NCBI GenBank assembly: GCA_965149945.1
Contig: CBCTTQ010000016.1
Span: 1-48,588 of the forward strand
DNA: 48,588 nucleotides
Source of the DNA: JAHZFN01 sp965149945
GTDB lineage: Bacteria > Bacillota > Dehalobacteriia > UBA4068 > UBA4997
Reading direction: 5' to 3'
Shown: piece after piece, positions 1 through 8,514 of the stretch
Numbering within the stretch: position 1 is the first letter of the stretch
Layout: each line of letters opens with the position of its first letter
The notes under the pieces: generated by a model
Database searches by the model: none
Seen by the model: the letters and a program-made list of their open reading frames with translations, nothing else
Told to the model about the DNA's origin: nothing
Program-made: the position numbers and the translations under genes

Positions 1-807
1 CGTATGGTGTTCAGCTTTTTGCAGCCGGGCTTTTTTGCAAGTGGTTACGTATTTGTTGCAGAAAGGATCTTTTCCCATCAGCGCGTTGAATCCTGCGATA
101 CTGATCATCAGCTGGTCATCCAGGGGATTTAGAATAAAGTTATCGATACCGATGGCCAATGCTTGGGCCAGGAAGGTTCTGTTTAATACGTATCGTTGCG
201 GTAACCCATAAGAAATATTGCTGATACCGCAGATGATGTTGGCTTCCGGAAACAGCTTCTGCAGTTCATGAGCCGTGGAAAGTACATTGTAACCGGCCAT
301 ATGATCGGTGCAGATGGGTTTTACAAAAGGATCCAGGAAAATATCTTCATTGGGTACGCCCGCGTCCAACAATTTTTTGTAAACGGCAGTGCCGGCTGCT
401 ACCCTATCTGTGATTTCCGTAGGGATTTCTTCTTCCGTAATGCAGACGGCGATGGCTCTCGCGTTATATTCCCGCAGCAGGGGAATGAGCTTTTCATGTT
501 CGGGATCATCGCAAATGCCGTTGATGATGGGTCTGTCTTCAGCACAGAGGGGCAGGATATTGGCGATGGTTTCCGGGTTATCAGAATCAATGGCAATGGG
601 TTTTTGAGTCGTTTTTCGAACGATGTTTACCAGCCATTCCATAACATCGGCCTCATCTTCATAGGTGCCGCAATAAATGTCCAGATAATCCGCGCCTTTT
701 TCCGCCTGTTTGATGGCAAGCTCCGCGATGATATCTTCATTTAGGTTGTCAATTGCGAAACGGACATCTTTTCTGCAGCTATTAATCATTTCCCCAATAA
801 TTAACAT
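1..807 (-). CDS. Methyltetrahydrofolate:corrinoid methyltransferase family protein (3' end cut by window edge)
   Basis: Reading leftwards from an ATG at 807 the frame stays open for 269 codons to the window edge, so the C-terminus is missing. The start has a clear ribosome binding site (GGGAGG) 8 or so bases upstream. The product opens with LIIGEMIN and contains ADYLDIYCG, PIAIDSDNPE and the late block SNISYGLPQRYVLNRTFL, the pattern of the pterin-binding (DHPS-like TIM barrel) methyltransferases such as AcsE and MtgA. These move a methyl group between methyl-THF and a corrinoid protein in the cytoplasm, either in the Wood-Ljungdahl pathway or in demethylation of methylated substrates. Which of these applies cannot be told, because the neighbouring genes lie outside the window. 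Confidence 0.85.
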   Translation of the reverse strand, partial: MLIIGEMINSCRKDVRFAIDNLNEDIIAELAIKQAEKGADYLDIYCGTYEDEADVMEWLVNIVRKTTQKPIAIDSDNPETIANILPLCAEDRPIINGICDDPEHEKLIPLLREYNARAIAVCITEEEIPTEITDRVAAGTAVYKKLLDAGVPNEDIFLDPFVKPICTDHMAGYNVLSTAHELQKLFPEANIICGISNISYGLPQRYVLNRTFLAQALAIGIDNFILNPLDDQLMISIAGFNALMGKDPFCNKYVTTCKKARLQKAEHHT

Positions 808-847
808 AAAAAAACCTCCCTCGTTCTCTCCCTACTATCATTTTACT

Positions 848-876
848 ATTTTCGCAGAAAACGAGAAAAATGTCAA
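848..876 (-). promoter_or_regulatory. Promoter of the corrinoid methyltransferase gene
   Basis: On the minus strand a perfect -35 TTGACA (871-876) is followed after 17 bases by GAAAAT (848-853), a 4/6 match to the -10 box, about 40 bases ahead of the start codon. Confidence 0.5.
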
Positions 877-1091
877 GATTTTCAAAAAAAAGAAAGAAGG
901 AATTCCTTTCTTTAGGTAAGCGACGGCTGTATTCAGAGCGTTTTCCGCGCGCGGAGGGTTCCGTTCTCTTTGAAAGAGAAAGCGGTTTGTTTAATTGTGC
1001 AAATCAAAGATGAGAATAAAAAAGTCACGTTTTGGCAGCCTCCCAAAAGCGGGAATTGGGGTTTTCGCGCGGTTTTTCGCAATTGTTTGGC

Positions 1092-1257
1092 GAATTGTCG
1101 TTGTTTTCATATATGGGAAAACAGTTTGGCGGAATGCCAAGAGAAGGGAAAATAAAACAGCGGAAAATCGATGAAATTTACCACGAGAGGAGAGAAATAT
1201 TGTTTAAATCGAATTGTCTGACAATTCAGAAAAGAATATTTAAGAGTGTGACAATTC
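1092..1257. promoter_or_regulatory. Possible operator cluster: GAATTGTC motif
   Basis: The 17-base sequence at 1211-1227 is a perfect dyad, GAATTGTC-T-GACAATTC. Single half-sites lie at 1092-1099 (GAATTGTC) and 1250-1257 (GACAATTC). Such a cluster between two divergent genes suggests a regulator binding site. The regulator is not known; the IclR protein at 1723 is an obvious but unproven candidate. Confidence 0.4.
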
Positions 1258-1396
1258 GAATATGAAAGAAATAAGAAAAGTGTGAAGACCAAGGAGTTTG
1301 TGGTCTTAAAAAACAATAAAACTCCTGTTAAACCATGATATGACATGATCGGGACAAGATTCTTCCCAATTGGCAGTCAAAGGGTAAGGAGGCGGA

Positions 1397-1459
1397 ATGA
1401 AAAAAACAGAAAAAAAGATAAAAAAAATTTTTGCGAATTCCATTGAGCGGAACATATGA
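1397..1459 (+). CDS. Possible 20-residue leader peptide
   Basis: An ATG at 1397 sits 4 bases after a strong AAGGAGG (1386-1392) and opens a 20-codon frame ending in TGA at 1457-1459. The product is very rich in lysine in its first half and ends FANSIERNI. It is not recognised. The ribosome binding site is the only positive evidence. It could be a leader ORF for the IclR transcript or a chance match in an A-rich stretch. Confidence 0.25.
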   Translation: MKKTEKKIKKIFANSIERNI

Positions 1460-1722
1460 AATGCCTGCTAAATACCGCAATTTCACCATTTCCTCTACCT
1501 GATGTTCACTGGTTATTCAAATTTCAGTATAACGAGAGATTTTGGTGTTTAGCAGGGATTTTGACTTTGTTTGTGGATTTTGCAAAAGTTGCTTTTGCCG
1601 TTTGGTGGGACTGTGATAACAGGGCTTTCTTTTTTCTTGAAAAACTGGTACAATAAAAGAGCGATAGGAGATTCTTGCCTTTTTTAAGCGGAACCCCAAA
1701 TTACGACATCAGGAGGATCGAA

Positions 1723-2478
1723 ATGCAAAGTGTTGATCGGATCGTGACCATATTGGCATTGCTCGCGGACTCATCCAAAGGCTTAGGCATCACGGAACTT
1801 TACGAAGCTTGCGATTTGCCAAAAAGTACTTTGCACCGAATCTTGACCAGTCTGGTTTCTCATGATTTAGCTGTACAGGACAGCCAGACAAAAAAATATC
1901 GTCTTGGTTCCGCTATGCTGCGGTTGGGAGCCCGTTATCTGAGTCAAAATGATGTCCGCAATATTGCCCGCCCCTTTTTGGAACAGGCGGAAAAAGAATT
2001 GCGGGAGACCGTGTATCTTTCGATTTTGCAGGGCGGTCGTGTGATCTGCGTAGACGCGGTCAGCACCAGCCGTGATCTGAACTATTTTCTGAGTGTCGGA
2101 AAAGAGATGCCTTTTAACACATCTGCTTCTGCCAAAGCGATTTTGGCTTATCAATCGGAAGATTTTATCAAAAGTGTTTTGTACTCTGATGAATTGCAGA
2201 AAAGTACCAGTAACAGCATTGTGGATCCTGCTCGTTTGGAAAAACATTTGGCAAGTATTCGGATTTTGGGGTACAGTCTTTCCGAAGAAGAAATGGAGGA
2301 AGGCGCGACGGCTATTTCGGCGCCCTTATGGGATTGGCAGGGACATGTCAGCGCTTCTGTTTCGGTGATCGGACCTTCCGCTCGTCTGCAAGGTTCTTAC
2401 CGCCAGGGAGTCATTGATGTGATTCTCGCGACGGCGCAGGCGATTTCCCGACAGTGGGGAATGACCGGAAGTTTTTAA
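1723..2478 (+). CDS. IclR family transcriptional regulator
   Basis: 251 residues, the usual length for IclR proteins. The start is the ATG at 1723, which has AGGAGG at 1711-1716; the upstream in-frame TTG has none. Residues 1-65 form the winged helix-turn-helix (QSVDRIVTILALLADSSKG, then LPKSTLHRILTSL). The rest is the effector-binding domain, with the typical SASAKAILA and EEMEEGATAISAPL blocks. IclR regulators commonly control catabolic operons in response to a pathway metabolite. It lies directly upstream of arcC and the hydroxylase genes on the same strand, so control of that cluster is likely, but this is inferred from position only. Confidence 0.92.
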   Translation: MQSVDRIVTILALLADSSKGLGITELYEACDLPKSTLHRILTSLVSHDLAVQDSQTKKYRLGSAMLRLGARYLSQNDVRNIARPFLEQAEKELRETVYLSILQGGRVICVDAVSTSRDLNYFLSVGKEMPFNTSASAKAILAYQSEDFIKSVLYSDELQKSTSNSIVDPARLEKHLASIRILGYSLSEEEMEEGATAISAPLWDWQGHVSASVSVIGPSARLQGSYRQGVIDVILATAQAISRQWGMTGSF

Positions 2479-2519
2479 TTTTGTTATTAGCTGCTTCTTT
2501 TGGCGGTGTGATTTCCGTA

Positions 2520-2548
2520 TTGTCAAAAGAGCAGTTGATAAATAGAAC
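2520..2548 (+). promoter_or_regulatory. Possible promoter of carbamate kinase
   Basis: TTGTCA (2520-2525), 17 bases, TAGAAC (2543-2548), 34 bases before the arcC start codon. Moderate match; readthrough from the IclR gene is also possible because no terminator is visible between them. Confidence 0.4.
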
Positions 2549-2581
2549 ATTTTTATATTTTTAGAAGGAGTGAATTTTTAA

Positions 2582-3526
2582 ATGGAAAACAAAGTTGCTG
2601 TAATCGCAGTTGGGGGAAACTCGTTGATCTTGGACAAAAAGAAAACTTCCATGGCTGACCAGATGGTAGCTGTAGAAGAAACCTGCCGTCACCTGGCTGA
2701 CATGGTTCAGGAAGGCTGGACAATCGTTGTTACTCACGGCAACGGCCCGCAGGTTGGTTTCGGTCTGCGCCGTTGTGAAATGTCTCAGACTGAAGTTCCG
2801 ATGATGCCTTTGGACGGTATCGGAGCGGAAACTCAGGGTAACATCGGTTACATGATTCAGCAGGGTCTGAAAAACGAATTGCTTCGCCGCGGTGTGGACA
2901 AAGAAGTAGTTGCCGTTATCACCCAGTCTGAAGTAGACGCCAATGACCCCGCTTTCCAGAATCCCACCAAACCTATCGGTTCTTTCATGGATGAAGCCGA
3001 AGCGAAAAAACATGCCGAAGAAGACGGCTGGGTAGTAGTAGAAGACGCCGGCCGCGGCTGGAGACGTGTTGTTGCTTCTCCGATCCCGACCAAAATCGTA
3101 GAAGAAAAAACTCTGAAACGTTTGGTTGAAGCGGGCGTATTGGTAGTATCCACCGGTGGTGGCGGTATCCCTGTTGTTGCTGATGAAAAAGGCTGCCATA
3201 AAGGTGTTGCCGCTGTTATCGACAAAGATTTCGGTTCCGCTCTGTTGGCCGCCGCTATCGATGCTGACTTGTTCATGATTTCTACGGCTGTTCCTCGCGT
3301 ATGCTTGAACTTCAACAAACCCGATCAGAAAGAATTGGATGTTTGCACTGTTGAAGAAATCAAAAAATATGACGAAGAAGGTCATTTCGCAAAAGGTTCC
3401 ATGGCTCCGAAGATTAACGCTGTATTGAACTACATGAAATCGGGCGGCAAAGAAGCCATCATCACCTGCCCTGATCAAATTGTTCCCGCCCTCAAAGGCG
3501 AAAGCGGTACTAAAATCGTTAAATAA
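2582..3526 (+). CDS. arcC: Carbamate kinase
   Basis: 314 residues, full length for the amino-acid kinase fold enzyme that makes ATP from carbamoyl phosphate and ADP. The ATG at 2582 follows AGAAGGAG. Family blocks are present in order: AVGGNSLI near the N-terminus, VVTHGNGPQVG near residue 55, VVSTGGGGIPVV near residue 190 and VIDKDFGSALLA near residue 215. In anaerobes this enzyme serves as the energy-yielding last step of arginine, agmatine, purine or allantoin breakdown. No arginine deiminase or transcarbamoylase gene is seen here. Its place between an IclR regulator and molybdenum hydroxylases points to purine or other N-heterocycle degradation, which is an inference. Confidence 0.95.
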   Translation: MENKVAVIAVGGNSLILDKKKTSMADQMVAVEETCRHLADMVQEGWTIVVTHGNGPQVGFGLRRCEMSQTEVPMMPLDGIGAETQGNIGYMIQQGLKNELLRRGVDKEVVAVITQSEVDANDPAFQNPTKPIGSFMDEAEAKKHAEEDGWVVVEDAGRGWRRVVASPIPTKIVEEKTLKRLVEAGVLVVSTGGGGIPVVADEKGCHKGVAAVIDKDFGSALLAAAIDADLFMISTAVPRVCLNFNKPDQKELDVCTVEEIKKYDEEGHFAKGSMAPKINAVLNYMKSGGKEAIITCPDQIVPALKGESGTKIVK

Positions 3527-3619
3527 GAATTGTTTTTTCTCTTGAGGGAATAATCTATTTGACGAGTAACTTGTTTTTCATCGCGTTCCGCGGGAAATGA
3601 CGCAAGAAAAGAAAACGAA

Positions 3620-3645
3620 AGGGAGCTTTTTACGAAAAGCTCCCT
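3620..3645 (+). promoter_or_regulatory. Perfect hairpin just before the hydroxylase gene
   Basis: AGGGAGCTTTT (3620-3630), loop TACG, AAAAGCTCCCT (3635-3645): an 11-bp perfect stem. There is no T-run on the plus side, so it is not a classical terminator. It ends 3 bases before the ATG at 3649 and may act as a processing or translation element between arcC and the next gene. Confidence 0.6.
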
Positions 3646-3690
3646 AAAATGAAAACTAATTTGAAAACTTTAGGTAAGGAGATGATTAAT

Positions 3691-6063
3691 TTGGCAGAGA
3701 AATTAATCGTTAGCACAGAAACTGCTCGTATCGACGGTTATGCAAAAGTTACTGGCTCTCAGCAATACTCCTCCGACGTACTCTTGGTGAACATGATGTA
3801 TGGTGTAATCCTCAGAAGTCCCCATGCTCACGCAAAAATCGTCAGCATTGATACTTCTGCTGCGGAAAAAATGGGTGCGGTATGCCTGACCAGAGATGAT
3901 GTAAGTGATTATATCTACAATGAACGTTTGGTTAGTGTTCCGAAAGAAACTTACAGAGACCGTACAGTTTTGCCCAAGGATAAAGTTCGTTTTGTCGGTG
4001 AACCTGTCGTAGCAGTTGCTCACGAAACAGAAGAGTTGGCTTACAAAGCCGCTCAGCTGGTAAAAGTTGAATATGAAGTATTGCCCTTTGTTTTGGAACC
4101 GGAAGAAGCTATGAAAGACGGCGCTCCGCAGCTGTACGACGAAATCTGGTACGGCGAAGAATTGGGTAAAGTGCATAACAACAAAGGTGTTCTGCGTTTT
4201 GTAGAAGAAGGTGACGTGGACGCGGCAATGGCTGCCCCCGGCGTAAAAGTATACGAAAAAGAATTCGTGCTGAACCGTGTTTATCACAATCAGCTGGAAC
4301 CCAAAGGCGCCATCTGCGCGATGCAGCCGGACGGCAGCATTGACGTATATTCTACCACGCAGTCCATTCATGGCTCCAGATTGATCTTGAGCAAAGTTTT
4401 GGATCTGCCCCTGTCCAAAGTAAACGTTAAGAAGATGGCAATCGGCGGCGGTTTCGGTTCTTCCATTCAGATCAACACCGTTACTCCTATTTGCGCTGCT
4501 TTGGCCAAAAAGGCGAAACGCCCGGTAAAAATTTCCTCTTCTCGTGAAGAAGACTTCCACAGCCATCACAAATATCCCACTAAATTCAAATTGAGAATGG
4601 GTGTGGATATTGCCGACCAAAGAATTGTTGCCGGTCATGTAAAAGCGTTGGTAGACTTCGGCGCGCACCAGGTTCAGCCTTTGGCTTACATGGGTTGTGT
4701 ATCCGGTTGGTTTGCCGATATGTATAAATATGACAGTAACATTCGTTTCGAAGGTACTGCGGTATATACGAACAAAACTCCTTGCTGCGCGATGCAGGGT
4801 TACGGTAACCCCCAAATCAACTTTGCGGTTGAATCTTTGGTAGACGAAATCTGCAACGACAACGGTTTTGACGCTGTTGATTTCCGTTTGAAAAACTACC
4901 GTGGTGTGGGCGATGAATTCTGGGGACAGGGTCCCACCATTCGTTCCATCATCAAATCCTGCGGTGTTGAACAGTCCTTACTGGAAGGTCGTGAAAAATT
5001 CGACTTCAACGCTCGTGGTACGTACAAAGATAAACACGGTCGTTATCGTCGCGGTAAAGGTTTGGCTCGTGGTTTCCACTGCTCCGGTACCGGCGGTCCG
5101 AAAGAAGGGGAAGTAATCGACTACTCCTCTGCTATGGTAAAAATCAACGAAGACGGTTCTGTTGACGTTTTGACTCCGTTGATGGATCACGGCGGCGGTA
5201 CTTGGGATGCTGTTGCGAAAATTGCCGCTGACGTACTTCGCGTTCCTCTGGACATGGTTGGTCTCAGTCCTGCGGATACTCGCAGCACTGGCTTTGACGT
5301 CGCGACCCACGCAACCCGCGGTATCTATTGCGGCGGCACGGCGGTTTATCATGTTGCGACTAAGGTAAAAGAAAAATTAATTGAATACGCCTCGAAATTC
5401 ATGTTGGAAAACCCCAAAGATTTGGAAGTTGTTCGCGATGATAAACTGCATCAGGCGGTTGTTCGGACGAAACTCTATGGTCAGAAAGGTTATGCCGGCA
5501 AGATGATGACCGCGGCGGAAGTTGCGGACCGTGCCCGTATCTTCTCTATGGGTACCATCGCTTACACCGACTCTTATCGTCAGAAAAACTGTCCGCCTTG
5601 CTTCGTAACACACTTTGTTGAAGTAGAAGTAGACACGCTGACCGGTGAAATTACCATTCCCAAGGTATTGATGTATGGTGACTGCGGTACGGTTGTAAAT
5701 CCCCAGCTTCTCAAAGGTCAGCTGATCGGTTCTTTCAACCGTGGTCTCGGCTACGCTGTGTATGAAAACTTGCCTCATGATCCCAAAACCGGTGAATTGG
5801 AATGTAAAGGTTTGCTCGTAAACTACAAAACTCCCACTTCTTACGAAATGCCCGATGTGGACAATGTAATGGTAGAAGTTTGTGATGTTTATGAACCGAC
5901 CGGTCCTTTCGGCGCGAAAGGTATCGGGGAAGCTGCTCTGGCTTCTGTATCCGCCGCTATCGGCAACGCGATCTACAACGCCATCGGCATCCGCTTTACC
6001 GAACTGCCCATTACTCCGGAAAAAGTTTTGGCCGCGATCAAAGAACAGGGTCTTTCTGACTAA
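3691..6063 (+). CDS. Xanthine dehydrogenase family protein, molybdopterin-binding catalytic subunit (set 1)
   Basis: 790 residues from a TTG at 3691, chosen because AAGGAG (3676-3681) lies 9 bases upstream; the in-frame ATG at 3649 abuts a hairpin and lacks a ribosome binding site. The N-terminal a/b hammerhead domain (TGSQQYSSDV, GVILRSPHAHAKIVSIDTSA) is followed by the large Mo-pterin domains. The catalytic glutamate is present in GAKGIGE (Glu747). Two substrate-recognition positions of xanthine dehydrogenase are altered: GGGFGGKE reads GGGFGSSIQ (252-260) and the RGFG arginine is Gln369 (AMQGYGNPQ). A molybdenum hydroxylase with a substrate other than xanthine is therefore likely. It heads a unit with the FAD subunit (32-base gap) and the 2Fe-2S gene. 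Opposite-strand open frames across it are shadows. Confidence 0.9.
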   Translation: MAEKLIVSTETARIDGYAKVTGSQQYSSDVLLVNMMYGVILRSPHAHAKIVSIDTSAAEKMGAVCLTRDDVSDYIYNERLVSVPKETYRDRTVLPKDKVRFVGEPVVAVAHETEELAYKAAQLVKVEYEVLPFVLEPEEAMKDGAPQLYDEIWYGEELGKVHNNKGVLRFVEEGDVDAAMAAPGVKVYEKEFVLNRVYHNQLEPKGAICAMQPDGSIDVYSTTQSIHGSRLILSKVLDLPLSKVNVKKMAIGGGFGSSIQINTVTPICAALAKKAKRPVKISSSREEDFHSHHKYPTKFKLRMGVDIADQRIVAGHVKALVDFGAHQVQPLAYMGCVSGWFADMYKYDSNIRFEGTAVYTNKTPCCAMQGYGNPQINFAVESLVDEICNDNGFDAVDFRLKNYRGVGDEFWGQGPTIRSIIKSCGVEQSLLEGREKFDFNARGTYKDKHGRYRRGKGLARGFHCSGTGGPKEGEVIDYSSAMVKINEDGSVDVLTPLMDHGGGTWDAVAKIAADVLRVPLDMVGLSPADTRSTGFDVATHATRGIYCGGTAVYHVATKVKEKLIEYASKFMLENPKDLEVVRDDKLHQAVVRTKLYGQKGYAGKMMTAAEVADRARIFSMGTIAYTDSYRQKNCPPCFVTHFVEVEVDTLTGEITIPKVLMYGDCGTVVNPQLLKGQLIGSFNRGLGYAVYENLPHDPKTGELECKGLLVNYKTPTSYEMPDVDNVMVEVCDVYEPTGPFGAKGIGEAALASVSAAIGNAIYNAIGIRFTELPITPEKVLAAIKEQGLSD

Positions 6064-6095
6064 CAACCATGTTTGTGTAATGAAGGGGTGAAAAT

Positions 6096-6977
6096 ATGAA
6101 TACAAGAATTATTCCTGTAGAATATAATTATGTGGCACCACAAACACTGACCGAAGCGCTGAATATTCTTGCTAAGAAAAAAGATGTAAGAGTTTTGGCC
6201 GGCGGCACAGACTTGATTGTTGAGTTGAAAACCGGTGCTGATGTAAAAATGCAGACAATGATGGACATCAAACGCGTGACTGATTTGCAAAACATTTATG
6301 AAAACGACGGTTTGACCATCGGTGCCACTGCAAAACTTTCCGAAATCGAAGATAACGAAGTTGTAAAAGAAAAGTATGTTGCTTTGGAAGAAGCGCTGAA
6401 AGCTATGGCTGCCATCGCGGTTCGCCATATGGGCACAATGGGCGGCAACTTTGTAAACGCTTCTCCTGTCGCGGATACGGCCGGTCCCGCTATGATTTTT
6501 GACGCTCAGGTAAAATTGATCTCCACCAAAGGTGAAAGAGTCGTTGCTGCCAGAGACTGGTTTAAAGGTCCCGGCAAATGCGCCCGCGAACCCCATGAAT
6601 TGGTAAAAGAGTTTCATTTCCCCGTTGTAAAAGAAAATGTGGGCACGGCTTTCATCAAAAAAACTCGTGTAAAACCGGACATCTCCAAAGTTTCCACCTC
6701 TGTTTATGTGGAAAGAGATGGTGATAAGATCGCCGATCTCAGAATCGCGATGGGTTCTGTAGCGGCAACCCCGCTCTATCTGGGCGAACAATGCAAACAG
6801 TTCATCGGCAAAGAAGGCAGCAAAGCCGTATTTGCTGAAGTAGCGAAAGTAATCGCTGATGCGATCACACCGATTTCCGACGTTCGCTCCACTGCGGAAT
6901 ACCGGAAACAAGTCGGTGAAGTCATCGTGAACGATGCTTTGGCATTGGCTTGGGACCGTGCAGGAGGTGTGAAATAA
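6096..6977 (+). CDS. FAD-binding subunit of molybdenum hydroxylase (set 1)
   Basis: 293 residues; ATG at 6096 preceded by GAAGGGGTG. This is the medium (CoxM/XdhB-type) subunit that passes electrons from the 2Fe-2S clusters to FAD. The FAD pyrophosphate motifs are visible: AGGTDLIVELKTG from about residue 35 and TMGGNFVNASPVADT around 114-128. The C-terminal CO-dehydrogenase flavoprotein domain ends with the usual VRSTAEYRKQV block. The extra 4Fe-4S insertion of 4-hydroxybenzoyl-CoA reductases is not present. Its stop codon overlaps the next start (TAATG), indicating translational coupling to the 2Fe-2S gene. Confidence 0.93.
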   Translation: MNTRIIPVEYNYVAPQTLTEALNILAKKKDVRVLAGGTDLIVELKTGADVKMQTMMDIKRVTDLQNIYENDGLTIGATAKLSEIEDNEVVKEKYVALEEALKAMAAIAVRHMGTMGGNFVNASPVADTAGPAMIFDAQVKLISTKGERVVAARDWFKGPGKCAREPHELVKEFHFPVVKENVGTAFIKKTRVKPDISKVSTSVYVERDGDKIADLRIAMGSVAATPLYLGEQCKQFIGKEGSKAVFAEVAKVIADAITPISDVRSTAEYRKQVGEVIVNDALALAWDRAGGVK

Positions 6978-7459
6978 TGTCGAAACACGATATCAGATTT
7001 AAACTTAATGGTAAATGGCGCGAAGTTACCGTTGAAAGCAATTAATTGTTGCTCAATGTATTGAGAGATAAATTGTATTTGACTGGTACGAAGTATGGCT
7101 GCGGCATTGCGGAATGTGGTGCCTGCTCCATTTTGGTTGACGGAAAAGTAATGTTTTCTTGTCTGATTCCTGCTGTTTCTGCTGATGGCTGGAACATTAC
7201 AACCGTAGAAGGTTTGGCTGGTAAAGACGGCAAACTGAACGCTGTACAGAAAGCGTTTATTGACAAAGCCGCTATCCAGTGCGGTTTCTGTACTCCCGGT
7301 ATGGTTGTTACAGCTACCTCCCTGCTGAACGAAAATCCCAAACCGACCGAATACGAAATCAAAGACTATATGCGCGGCAATTACTGCCGTTGCACCGGTT
7401 ACACCCAAATTGTTGACGCCGTAAAATTGGCTGCCAGCAGAAAAAGAACGCGCAAATAA
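6977..7459 (+). pseudogene. 2Fe-2S subunit of molybdenum hydroxylase (set 1), interrupted by an in-frame TAA
   Basis: The frame starts at the ATG overlapping the FAD gene stop and reads a normal N-terminus for 22 codons. It meets TAA at 7043-7045 and then continues without a frameshift (LLLNVLRDKLYLTGTKYG) to 7459. With the stop read through, the product is 160 residues, the normal family length. All cluster ligands are present: plant-type Cys42, Cys47 and Cys50, then IQCGFCTPGM and GNYCRCTGY for the second cluster. Restart at TTG 7046 would give 137 residues, but no ribosome binding site precedes it. TAA is not a selenocysteine or pyrrolysine codon. A recent nonsense mutation or a base-calling error both fit. 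If real, set 1 would need to borrow the 2Fe-2S subunit at 8515. Confidence 0.85.
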
Positions 7460-7471
7460 AGAGGCTTGATG

Positions 7472-7503
7472 CCGTTTTGGCGGCTTAATCGCCGCCAAAA
7501 CGG
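7472..7503 (+). promoter_or_regulatory. Strong hairpin between the two hydroxylase gene sets
   Basis: CCGTTTTGGCGGC (7472-7484), loop TTAATC, GCCGCCAAAACGG (7491-7503): a perfect 13-bp stem 12 bases after the set 1 stop. No T-run follows, so factor-independent termination is doubtful; it may protect the 3' end of the first transcript. The remaining gap to 7663 shows a second small dyad, CCGGC-GTCAA-GCCGG, near 7605. Confidence 0.6.
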
Positions 7504-7663
7504 TTCCCTGAAAGGGGTTTGGTTGCCGGCATATCCGAAAACCGAAACCACTTTTGTGCGGATGACAAAAACGCCGGGCTCGGTTAACTATTTTTGAATT
7601 TATGCCGGCGTCAAGCCGGTACAATAATTGCGATAATAAAAAATGATATGAGGAGGATGTGAC

Positions 7664-8500
7664 ATGAAAAACTTTGCTTATGTCAATGCGCCGACCGTAG
7701 AAGCTGCATTAGACGCTTTAGCAGCTCATGACAACGCTCTCATCGTTGCCGGTGGTACCGATGTAATGATCGGTATTTTGGGCCGCAACATCAATGACAG
7801 AACCATCGTTGACGTTCACGCGATTGATGATTTGAGAAACATCGTGGACAACGGTGACACCATCACCATGGGTGCGTTGGTTACTTTGAAACAAATTGAA
7901 CAGTCCGATTTGCTCGAAAAAGACGCAAAATGCCTGTGGCAGGCTGCGCAGGTTTTCGCGGATCCCACCACCCGCAACAGCGCTACTGTTGGCGGCAACT
8001 TGGGTAAATCTTCTCCGAGTGGTGATACTCTGCCTTCTTTGTTGGCTCTGGATGCGGTTTTGACCGTTGAAAAGAAAGGCGCCAAAAGAGAAATCCCTGT
8101 TGGTGAATTCTTCAAAGGTCCCGGCAAAAACTGCTTGGAAGCGGACGAAATGATCACCTATATCACCATCAAAAAATCGCATAACTGCTGCTTTATCAAA
8201 CTTGGTTTGCGTAAAGCAATGGCCATTTCTGTTGCCAGTGTCGCCATTGCCTTCGAAAAAGACGGCGATGCCGCGAAGAATGTACATGTCGCGATGGGCG
8301 CTGTGGCTGCTACCCCCATTCGCTGCAAAAAAGCAGAAGCCGCAATCGAAAACGGCGGCAGCGATTTGACCGCCGCTTTGGAAGCTGCTTTGGCTGATGA
8401 CATTCATCCCATCGACGACTTCCGTTCTACTGCCAGATATCGCTCTATGGTTGCGCCCGGTTTGGTAGAAAGAGCTTACAGAAACGCTTGTGGATGCTAG
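7664..8500 (+). CDS. FAD-binding subunit of molybdenum hydroxylase (set 2)
   Basis: 278 residues; ATG at 7664 with AGGAGGATGTGAC directly upstream. The FAD motifs are AGGTDVMIGILG from about residue 29 and TVGGNLGKSSPSGDT near residue 108. The C-terminal domain closes with the DDFRSTARYRS block. It is only distantly similar to the set 1 FAD subunit. In this set the order is FAD, 2Fe-2S, catalytic subunit, with 14 bases to the next gene. The function is electron transfer from the Fe-S clusters to FAD and an external acceptor, NAD or ferredoxin, which the sequence does not decide. Confidence 0.93.
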   Translation: MKNFAYVNAPTVEAALDALAAHDNALIVAGGTDVMIGILGRNINDRTIVDVHAIDDLRNIVDNGDTITMGALVTLKQIEQSDLLEKDAKCLWQAAQVFADPTTRNSATVGGNLGKSSPSGDTLPSLLALDAVLTVEKKGAKREIPVGEFFKGPGKNCLEADEMITYITIKKSHNCCFIKLGLRKAMAISVASVAIAFEKDGDAAKNVHVAMGAVAATPIRCKKAEAAIENGGSDLTAALEAALADDIHPIDDFRSTARYRSMVAPGLVERAYRNACGC

Positions 8501-8514
8501 GGAGGTGCTATTCA

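Larger units (their letters stand above)
808..1722. other. Long non-coding stretch between divergent genes
   Basis: No gene of normal size fits here; open frames are short, lack ribosome binding sites and resemble no known protein. The stretch holds the methyltransferase promoter, a cluster of GAATTGTC half-sites at 1092-1257, a possible 20-codon leader at 1397-1459 and the IclR ribosome binding site at 1711-1716. Much of it is A/T-rich, with A-runs at 1400-1435. Confidence 0.5.

Noticed and set aside
1107..1346. 79-codon hydrophobic frame on the minus strand
   Set aside because: Overlaps the operator cluster, no ribosome binding site, composition explained by A/T richness.
3649..3690. ATG 3649 as the start of the set 1 catalytic subunit
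   Set aside because: It follows a stable hairpin by 3 bases and lacks a ribosome binding site; TTG 3691 has one and gives the family N-terminus.
3703..4815. 370-codon open frame on the minus strand
   Set aside because: Shadow of the set 1 catalytic subunit, whose motifs are clear; similar shadows at 2561-3478, 5377-6105, 6060-6911, 9514-10617 and 10618-11349.
7043..7045. Stop codon recoding in the 2Fe-2S gene, given that tRNA-Sec is present
   Set aside because: The codon is TAA; selenocysteine uses TGA and pyrrolysine TAG.
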